64,000 bases of DNA from Xiphias gladius (Eukaryota > Chordata > Actinopteri > Istiophoriformes > Xiphiidae), in NCBI RefSeq assembly GCF_016859285.1, contig NC_053417.1, forward strand, positions 10,367,206 through 10,431,205, in the 5' to 3' direction. Positions within the stretch are counted from its first letter, which is position 1, and each line of letters starts with the position of its first letter. Below the pieces are notes generated by a model. It searched no databases. It was not told where the DNA came from and saw nothing but the letters and a program-made list of their open reading frames with translations. Position numbers and translations under genes: made by a program. Shown piece after piece: positions 41,741 through 64,000 of this stretch.

Positions 41741-42139
41741 GCCTGTATCTGAAATGATGCGGTACCGAATTCCCATACAGCAAAAACACACACAAATGAT
41801 GTGCAAGCTGTACATGAAATTAACAACACTGTTACCTGCCGAGTATTTTATTTGTTTCTTATGGGTTCAATAATCCCACTGGGTTGTGTTGCCACCGTTC
41901 ACAGATGAATACAGTTTGTTGACACCCTTGGTAACACACATATCCACACACACACAAAAAAAGTGTATACCAAACAATCGGAACGTCACAGTGAGGAGGC
42001 CGCTGCGTTAGACGAGCCGATGTGATTGGTCATGATTGTTGCGTCATCACAGATTCAAGCGACCAGACAGGTTTTAGTCCAGAATTATCCAGTATCTGAA
42101 CACTTATTTGGAAGTGAAAAATGAGGAATTGGTTTTAAT

Positions 42140-42440
42140 AAGGGGTGGAGGAAGTGTTCAGATCTATTACTTTTCTGAACAATGTAAAGATGCTTCGTTA
42201 TAAGTAAAAGTCCTGCATTCAAAATCATATTTAAATTTAATACAAAAGTATTATCAACAGAATGTACTTAAAGTAACAAAAATAAAAGTACTCTACATAA
42301 GTACTCTTTTTATGATTATTATAGCTAATGCAATAATGCATAAGCAGCATTTTTGTTGCACTTGATCGAGGTGGAACTGATTCTAACTACTTAACATACT
42401 GTTGGGCTGTTTAATTTGCAAAAGTAATTTCTGATTATAA
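42140..42440. repeat. Dispersed fish repeat ('GGAGGAAGTGTTCAGATC' type)
   Basis: GGTGGAGGAAGTGTTCAGAT…TAAAAGTCCTGCATTCAAAA…AAAGTACTCTACATAAGTAC is the standard body of a very common perciform short element. It is related to the segments at 20.6 kb and 39.2 kb. It lies between the THAP ORF and sgk2. Confidence 0.65.
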
Positions 42441-42444
42441 CTGA

Positions 42445-45073
42445 GTCCTAAAAAGCCCCATTTTGGAATGTAATAAGAATATTCAAACCTGTTTTAATTT
42501 AATTTAACTTGTTTAACAAATGTTCTAGAAATTATATATGTATCTTGAAACAAGCAAGAATGAGGCAGGTCATGGCCTGGTCATTAGAAATTGGGAAAAA
42601 GTTGATATAACAAAATTCTAAATTTATATATATTCTTTTCCCAATATTTTATAAGGACTCAATTCCAGATTTTCTATTTCACGAAGACAGGCATCCGGTT
42701 TTAGAAGCTGATCGCATTTTATTAGAAAATAATCCGCAAAATAACTTGTACCTATAGCTGAGCTAAGGTCCTATAGCTAAGTATAAAAGAGAGAAATAAA
42801 AATGGAAATACTCAAGTCCAAGTATCCCAAAATTGTTCTTACAACATGGAACATTTTCTGTACAAGCTGGTCCCTGATTGGTTAATTATCAAAAACACTG
42901 TTTCTGTTATGCACACATCATGTTTAATGGTTCGTTCAAAAGTACACCTTAAATGTTTTGACAGCTGTTTGATTGATTAACAAGTTTTCTATGTACACAC
43001 ACACACGCAAATGGAATTTTTCTTCTGCTGTCATTTGCCCACAGTGATGCTGCTGCTGGCAGCATGACCCAACAGTGTGTAACGTCAAACCCTCTGTTTA
43101 CAAGATCAGTCAGGGAATAACAGCCTGGCATGAAGGGTTACAGCTTTAGAAGGCAAACGGTGAACCGGGAGAGTCGGAGCAGCGTTTGTCCCTGAGTTTT
43201 GCCATTAATCATTTAGACCATTTAAAGGACTCAATTAAAGCTGTCCTCTCCAAGGAAATACATTGTTATTTCCCTGTTAGTTTATTTGGTTTCATAGAAA
43301 AGCATCTGATACAGTTTTTCTGTGAAATTAAAACTTTGAACAAAACCAACAGACGTTTTTAAGGAGGTAAATAGTACCACGCTATCTTGAGGAATCTGAA
43401 TACAATGGGAATACATTGGAGCTTCTTTAATATCAGATGCAAAAACAGGACTTTAAGTATATATGAATGGAATAATAAAAAAGAAATGCAAGACATCAGA
43501 TGTACATTTTCTAACCGTATCTCCCATCACTGCCAACATCAAACTCCATCCATCACCAATTTCATTTCCAAGGCAGAGAAGCACTTCATGGTTTACGCTG
43601 ATAAAAATCACATTTCTACAGTACATAATCCTATTGCAAAGCCGCTTTGTATATTTACAGATGTCAGATATATTTTTTTCATAATAACATGAACTGTTTT
43701 AGCCTGTTACATATCATGAAATATAACTACTTAATATCGCTGTCTGCTATCTACAGGCTGAAATAATTTCCAGACAAACATATGTGAGGACTTTCCTCAG
43801 TTACAATACGGAAAACTAAACTATAATCCACATAACAAACCACATAATCCACACAATGTGCACACTGCGGTGTATCAACTGACATTTTAAAAGTCTTCCA
43901 CATGGAGCAGTTTTTAACAGCAGTGATCCATCTGCATATTCATTTAGATATTCGGTACATTAACAGACAGGACCACTGTTGTGATGACTAGTAGGCACTG
44001 TTTCACGCCAGCTACGTCACTCACAGTGTTATCTCTCTGTTAGTAAGATTATTTTTATCTTTATTTTCCAACTCCTTTGTTTATCTTTTCAAAGATTTTC
44101 TTCAGGTCATAAAGGAAGAAGAAAAACATTGGAATCAGTCACTTGCATCATTAACGGACTGACATCCCTTTGCACATCTTCTTCTTTTCTGTTTTATATA
44201 TCTTTTTTGTTTTATGTAGTAAGAAACATTAACTTTATATACTTATATACTGTGTACTTAGTAACAATGTTTACAACAGGAAGTTTGGAAATTTTGTGCT
44301 GCACAGGAATCTGCCTTTGTGCCATAGAGCAATGCAACAGTTTCCCAGTGAAATCTGACCCTGCAGAACAGTGTAAAAACAGGTAAAAGCCAGACTTTCT
44401 TTAACATATCATACCAATGTGACAAAAGCATGTACTGATACCTGATGTTAAAAAGGATTTTTTTTTTTTACCCAGCTGTCTCTAGAGTGTAAGTGTGAGA
44501 CTTTTTTTTTTTTTTAATTGCCTTTTCCATATTCTGTATGTCATTCTCAGTTTTCTGGTTTTCTATAGAAATGGGATCCTCAAGACAGACAACATCAAGT
44601 CTGGATGTACACAGGAAGACAATGTTGTGGTTTTTTTTTCTTTTTAAACAGATGTATATAAAAGAATTATAAAACATCTCTTGTGTAAATCCAGCCTTAC
44701 ATGTTGTTCATTCCTTTGCAAATGAATTGAATAAAAATAATTTGCACTGCATCTTAAAGATGCTCCCACTTCTTATGAGCCCTGTGTATTTGGCAAGATT
44801 CTCCACAGGGCGGGCCTGGGAAAATATCCAGGCAGAAAGTTCTATATATGTGAACCTTAAATGTTTTCATTTCAGGCATTTTGTTTTATACAGGCCACCT
44901 TCTTTGCTACACCCTCACGAGGAACAACTTGGAAATCCCTGCTGTGCAATAGATGCACTGTGGGACCTCTGCAATGGTTACCATAATACATGAGGAGCTC
45001 TTATTCCCATGAGAACTAAACTCAAAAGAGGTGTGATCACTGTGTGTGATCTGTTTGTAAGGATCTTGGTCTC
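42445..45073. other. Intergenic DNA and probable sgk2 3' UTR
   Basis: AT-rich DNA without recognised genes. The sgk2 stop is at 45074-45076 on the minus strand, so the transcript should run leftward into this stretch. Minus-strand AATAAA occurs at about 43281-43286, but I cannot choose the real cleavage site. ORFs at 43.4-43.7 and 44.1-44.4 kb look random. Confidence 0.5.
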
Positions 45074-54822
<9,749 letters not shown>

Positions 54823-56388
54823 CTGGAAAAGCAATAAAAATAAGCACAATTCAATAAAAGGAAGGAAAACTAAACATTGCATTCATTTGTCAAAATAAAG
54901 ATACATACACCATGAATATGTGGTATTTAAAAACAGTCACTTTCATTCACTTGCACCATTCAGCAGCAGCATCACTCAACATAATTGAGACACGGTAAAT
55001 TAGATACGTCTAAAAAAGTTATTTCACTGAGAAAACATGACATTGTGTCCACACTATTATTTTCGGGCCATTTTTGGAAAGCTGTCCATCCACACTGAAA
55101 TAGCAAAGCAAAATATCTTCTTCTCGCTCCTGTCCAGGTTGGCAAGCAACAACACTGCATTACAGCGATCATTCGGTAAGGTGCGGGACAGACAGAGGGT
55201 CGCTGCTCCTCCTGCTCTGAGCGTCAGTTTTCCTCGGACAACTTTTACAACCTGACGCGCTGGTTTTCAGATTTTATTGGCGTTGCTAAAATCTCTCTGC
55301 CTCCTGGGGACTGAAACCGGAACTTAGACACAAAATATGGATTTTCGGATTTTAGCTGGCTTTATGTGAACATGGCCTCAATTACACCAGTCTGACACAG
55401 CTAGGACGAAATAGTCAAGGACAGAAAAATCAAATGGGCATCACACTCTCTAATAAAACTGACAGTCATTTAAAGTGAGCATATTAAGCAAATACATTTT
55501 TATTCTGAGACAGAATGGCCTCCATAAACTGGGAACACAGTAAAAGGCAACAAAAGCAAAGAATATTGAGCCTGGAGATAAACACATCAAGATCTGAGTC
55601 ACATTTGTTTTGTTTGCGTTGCCACCTGACTCAAGCATGGCAGCGGTGGAGAGACCTTGACGAGACATGACCTAATACAACAGACATAACATGAAATCAT
55701 GACCAAAACCGCACCAGATCACCTGGATGTATTGCCAATAGTAGTTTGTTCACATGCAGATGTTTGTTAAACAAACAACTTTTTCTTATAACTGGAATTT
55801 AAACTGCGCCGCAGGCATGTTCCCCCTGTCACATGGTTAAACAGGCTCTGGCCCAAAAAAAATAAAAATAAAATGAAAGCATCAAGCAAACATGAAAATG
55901 GACAAACAAGCACAAAGACTAAAATATACTCACATTACATTGTGCCATGGCTATTATCCATTCCACTTCCACTGGACAGTCAGCATCAGTGTTTTACAGA
56001 AATGTGAGAGGAGAGCAGAGCAGAGGAGGATAGGAGAGGAGATGGGGTCAGCTACTGTGGTGAACAGGTCGGGATTAGACTCATTAAACATAGAGATTTC
56101 TTCTCATGAGACTCAAAAGAAGCGGGTCACCTCCTTTCTTCCGTTGTGTGTGTGTATGTGTGTGATTCTAAATCCACTGCTGAACTCAGTATGACAACCC
56201 TAGGATCTGTAGGAGCTGGTAGTTCTGGTTTGTAAGGAACAAGATGCTGGAACAACAGAAACACAATGAGGGACACTGAATATATTCTGTCTGTGTGTGT
56301 GGAGGGACTGTATCAGTTCACACATTTACATGGTAAATATTGCTGTGTCACTCTAATATCTGTCATAAAAATACAGGATGACCAATGT

Positions 56389-56434
<46 letters not shown>

Positions 56435-57445
56435 TGAAACAAAAGCCCCAATTATTCGACTTGATTTTTTTTCTTCGGGAGCTCCAGGCCTGTTCCTCTA
56501 TTTATAGGCATAAAGACGATGGAGGTACCAACTTCTTACATTTAATTTTGCAGAGTGAGTTTGCTGAAATCTTATAAAGTTGATGAAGCCACACAGATCT
56601 ACGTGAAATCAATCAAGCTGCACTAACAAATATATTACTTCTGAGCAATAAAGCATTATCTAAGACTGGTTGAATTCAATTTTTATTTGTCTTTCCCGAT
56701 ATAAATTCCCCTACATGTTACTGTATGCCAACTTGTCTTGAAAAGAAAACCAAAGAACCCCCAAGTAAAGCTGCTGATTTTTCCCAACAATGTGCAGGGA
56801 AAACCTCCTGGGGCAAACAGCTGCTCTCTGTCCAAAGGTTTATTCTTCAGATCGAGCAGGAGACTGTGAATCACCAAATCAGCCCTTAACTCCAAAAATC
56901 TGCCACAGTGCATCAGACAAGAAGAGTCGTCTTTCACAGCCTTGAAAACCCTGACAGAGAAAATTCCATAATCCTTAAAAAATCTTCAAGAATAAAATGA
57001 ATAAAAGTATCCTAAAGTCCTGTGGGAGACCATTACCAAAAATCATATATAAACAAACTATTTAATTACTTCAGAGCTTAAATTAGAAATATTATGCCTT
57101 TTCATTAAAAAAGGAAAAAAAATTGCTAAACTACAAGTTGTTTGGTTTCTCATCACAGTGTCTAAAGCCCACATAAATATGACTATGAATCCTGTAAAAA
57201 AAAAAAAAAAAAACCTGCCACAGCCTGAACTCTGCAGAGGCTAATAGTGATATCAAAGGGAGATCAATAACCTGAGGTGACTGTAAACTCAGGAAGTATC
57301 TCACCATATATATATACATAAAACACCACTACAATACTGACAAGGAGAGAAGAGAGAATCTACAAATATCTGTGCACGAGCAGAAAATCATCTCTGTAAC
57401 TGAGGAAAAAAAGAGGCACTGTTGAAATCAGTACAGTTTGCTCAC
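54823..57445 (-). other. Probable first sgk2 intron
   Basis: 2.6 kb of non-coding DNA containing (AC)n at 56393-56430. If the exon proposed at 57446-57538 is real, this is intron 1. I found no ATG-bearing exon inside that splices in phase to 54822. Confidence 0.45.
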
Positions 57446-57538
57446 CTGCGTGCAGAGGATGAGGAGATCAGTGTGCAGGCAGTCCGCTCGCTTCAGGACA
57501 CTGACGGGACTCAAAGCAGAGCTGTCAGAAGCTGATCT
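57446..57538 (-). other. Candidate upstream exon of sgk2 (doubtful)
   Basis: A good donor (ACGCAG|gtgagc) ends an open stretch in the phase needed by the exon at 54822. The frame reads back through SPVSVLKRADCLHTDLL to a stop near 57.59 kb without any ATG. It may therefore be a 5' UTR exon, or an internal exon with an unseen acceptor. Kept only as a candidate. Confidence 0.3.
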
Positions 57539-60471
57539 GAGGTCAGTTCCCGAAAAAATTGTTAGACGGTCACAAAGGAAGGTCGACTTCAAGAGAGTGA
57601 ATCATTGATGAGGAGTTTCAGAGTTTAAAAGTGAGGCGGAGCAAGGCTCCAGGCTGTCAGTGTGTGTGCCTGTGTGTGTGTGTGTGTGTGTGTCCAGACT
57701 TCAAAATAATTTCACTTCCTGACTCTGCTCTTTGCTTTCAAAATAAGACAAGAAGCAAGTTTTTTTTTTTAAACATTTATTTATATTTTATTTCATTTCT
57801 GTTGCACAAACATAGATATAGCTGTCTAAAATCATATATATCATATCAATCATATATATAGACATACTGAGAAAAATACATGTTATAACTTACTCTGCTC
57901 ACTCATGGGTTTACTCAGGTAATTCACTCTTTACTTCTACTTAAGTAATATGAATCTTTACTCTTAGTGGAGTATTTTTATTTAAAGACCTGTCCACAAA
58001 GACATGTTTAAAGCCATATCTGTGTGTGTTTGTATATATATATATATACACACACACATATATACATATATCTTTTTTTCAGGTTTCTCCATCACATTTG
58101 TGAGTGTCTCATATTGAACTATAACTGGCTTTTAAATGAGTTGTGATGTCACAAAACCCCCTTATAGGTACTCGTCTTCAAGTCAGATTTAACGGGAGCA
58201 GAGAAACTTTGCTCCTTCAGCAAATGAATGTGAAAACAGCCTTCTGGCGTACACACATCATTCTGCACAGTGCACGGTCAAAAAGTCAAGTAAGTAACAA
58301 TCAGCAAAACACATTGCTTGTTACTTTAAGAACACTTTCCACGCCTACTATTTGCAGCATACTTTTATTTTAAAGCGAGTCCATCCTCCTTCCAAAGGAT
58401 AAGAAATAAGTCATGCACACCTGCTGTACCTTCTTGTATGAAACATTTACCACCCATCAGTCAACCAAGTACTTTCAATTTGCTGCGTCAGGCCGCAGCA
58501 GCAGGTTATCAGCAAGGCCTGTTTTTCTGGCCTCTGCAGTGGAACGTGAAGATAAGCAGTGACAGTAGAAAGGGCGTGAAAGGAGTTGTCACCACCACAG
58601 CCAACTGTTGACGACAATATGGTCGATAGGGGGATGTGATACAAGCAAAGAGAGTTTATAGTCAATAGTACAGCGCACAGAAAACACCTGAGCAAGGACA
58701 GGAAATGCAGTGTGTGTGTGTGTGTGTGTTCCATCAAATAAGACAAGAGCCAGAGACTTGAATCAGACCAGACAGCTTTGGACATTTATTAATTCATATG
58801 GATTGAATGACATTGGTGACCCAAGATTATCTTGACACGCACGCACACACACGCATACACATATCCCACCAGAGAGACACACAAATAAGTCATATTTGAG
58901 ATTCCAGGAGCCCTTAAAACTTTCCGGGAAAATAAACTTCATCTCCCAATATCAAATTTTTTTTTTTTTAACCTATTCTGACATAAAATGTAAACATTTC
59001 AAAGATCACTCTGAATGGAGTACCAACCACATGTGAACTTGGCCAGGTATCAAATTCATGATGATAGTGCTAACATTTGGATTTTTGCACTCTCTAGTGA
59101 CCAAGTGTGGGAAAATCATTGTGTAAAATCCACTTGGGTCTCACCGTTGTGCTGAAATGCCAATGCAAAGTGTCCTTTTCATCTATTAAGAATTTGCTAA
59201 AAAATAATTTACGCTCTTTTGCATATAGAGATAAAAACTAAAAACACCGCGTTGTTTCTGTTCTCTGACTCAGATTCTAGATCAGAGGGTAACAATTTAA
59301 ATTACAGCTCCTGTTATCACTTGAGTTTTCACAATAATACTGCGGTGAGAAAGAACAATGTGGAGAATTTCGAGGCAGTAGACGCAAGTGACTAATACTT
59401 TAGAATAATCCGGAAGCCGGGGCTAAAGTCAAGGTTTTCTCTCATGTGCCGCAGCTCTAAGCCTTTTTCCAACAGTCTGAACAAAGCAGCTTATTTATCT
59501 AATTTCCACTGTGTTCTGTTACAGTGTTAGAATTTGTCTGATAACATAAAGGAGCTGCAATATTAAGTGTTAATAAATACAGTACTTCTGTCTCAATTTT
59601 ATTTATTGCACAAAACGTGAAGCTTGTGGGAGCCTCACTGACGAGCCTCACCTACTGCATTCAACTCCCCTAACTCAGTTTTCGGCCGCGTTCACCCCTG
59701 CCCACAGTCCTCCCATCTCTTTCCTTTTAGTCAACATTTATATTTTTTCTCAATTCCTATTAGTACATCTGGTGTTTCGGTATTTTTTTAACCTATGGTG
59801 TTGTCCAAATCTGGGTAGAGTACTCATGAAAATTTGGTCATGTGTAAACCTTTTTTCTTTTTACAAAATAAGTCAACCTGTCAAAGGCTGTCTTAGTACA
59901 CTTCCAACTGACCTGTGTTACAGCGTCCATTAATAGGAATGTTACTCATTCAGGAAGTAAAAGTACTAATGGTATTAGTTTCCGAGTATCTCTAATATGG
60001 CTGTGAGTGGCAGCAGGACGCCATGGCGACATCTACATAAGGCCGACCAGCTGTCTATTCAAAACCAGTGATGTTCGTTGGTTTGGTGATAATCAAACCC
60101 TGACACCAAACCAAACGCATCAGTTGGAAAACCACCAAACGCTGAAAACTTCTGATGTTCCCCGTCACCTGCCTCAGCCTCCTTCTATCCACTCTCCACG
60201 CCAGTTTGTCCGTCAGCTTTATTACATTCCTCCATTTCTCCCAAAAAATTGTCTGTATTTCCTAATTTCCATCCTTTTTCTAACCTCTCCTTCATTCGCC
60301 CTTTACCCTGACTGGACCTAAACCGAACCCCCCCAAAATCCCCCCTCCCTCTCTCTGATGGGTACAGGACACCAAACACATGAAAAAGGGGTCAGGGTCT
60401 TTTCCCTGTAAGAAAATGAATTTGGCACATGATGAGTGGAGGCTCGACGCCCCCTGTGAGTGGGGGCGGGA
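57539..60471. other. Intergenic DNA between sgk2 and l3mbtl1
   Basis: (TG)n at about 57670-57692, (TA)/(CA) runs near 58.04-58.07 and 58.84-58.86 kb, and a 'TTTACTTCTACTTAAGTAA' repeat fragment at 57.9 kb. Minus-strand AATAAA at about 59599 could serve l3mbtl1. No gene recognised. Confidence 0.6.
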
Positions 60472-63715
<3,244 letters not shown>

Positions 63716-63939
63716 CTGAAGGAGGAACAGAGATGGAGCTATAACACATATAAATACTGACATTAGTCAGTACATTTAAGCTCATATTCAAACGGGCACG
63801 TCAAAACCTTTAGTGCCTTGGCCCCAGATGACAAGTACACTCGGTCAAAGCTGTAATGAACCTTTGGGAGCTGGAGAAACATTTTAAACACTATCACACA
63901 CATACGAGATCATAGAATTCATAACCTCAGACATTTTCA

Positions 63940-63940
<1 letters not shown>

Positions 63941-64000
<60 letters not shown>
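63941..64000. repeat. (AC)n microsatellite running off the window edge
   Basis: Pure AC run from 63941 to the last base; its true length is unknown. It lies in the l3mbtl1 intron upstream of the exon at 63715. Confidence 0.95.

Overview
The window is vertebrate nuclear DNA, almost certainly from a ray-finned (teleost, perciform-like) fish. Genes are split into many short GT-AG exons. Microsatellites ((CA)n, (CT)n) and Tc1, hAT-type and fold-back DNA transposon remnants typical of fish genomes are abundant. Nothing bacterial or viral was recognised. All gene models come from reading exons, splice sites and codon phases by eye.

Layout: (1) 258-6803 (+), the last eight exons of transketolase (tkt), 5' part off the window, with a poly(A) signal at 7415. 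(2) 12032-17101 (-), a seven-exon aldo/keto reductase facing tkt tail to tail. (3) 17639-22015 (-), nsun5, an rRNA m5C methyltransferase in four exons. (4) 24180-33290 (-), a twelve-exon gene encoding about 889 aa that joins a complete MYBL2-type R1R2R3 Myb DNA-binding domain to an almost full-length hAT transposase. (5) 36987-40281 (-), a THAP-domain/helix-turn-helix ORF followed by a decayed DDE transposase, an ISL2EU/Harbinger-like remnant. (6) 45074-54822 (-), sgk2 kinase, plus a doubtful 5' exon near 57.5 kb. (7) 60472-63715 (-), the C-terminal half of l3mbtl1 (third MBT repeat, C2HC finger, SAM domain), continuing past the right edge.

The order l3mbtl1 - sgk2 - Myb gene, all on one strand, matches what I recall of human 20q13 (L3MBTL1-SGK2-IFT52-MYBL2), except that IFT52 is absent. 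The Myb/hAT gene therefore sits in the MYBL2 position and is probably a duplicated mybl2 whose C-terminal half was replaced by a transposase. All twelve exons join in frame, exon 8 crosses the Myb/hAT boundary, the nine structural Myb tryptophans are intact, and two of the three hAT catalytic acidic positions are changed. This is the main finding: a host-transposase fusion in which Myb repeats occupy the place of the BED zinc finger. I do not know whether it has been described and could not search.

Secondary themes are a second transposase-derived DNA-binding ORF (THAP) nearby, UG-repeat tracts pressed against splice sites in tkt and l3mbtl1, and paired fold-back elements in introns of sgk2 and l3mbtl1. 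The remaining intergenic DNA shows only repeats and unrecognised sequence.
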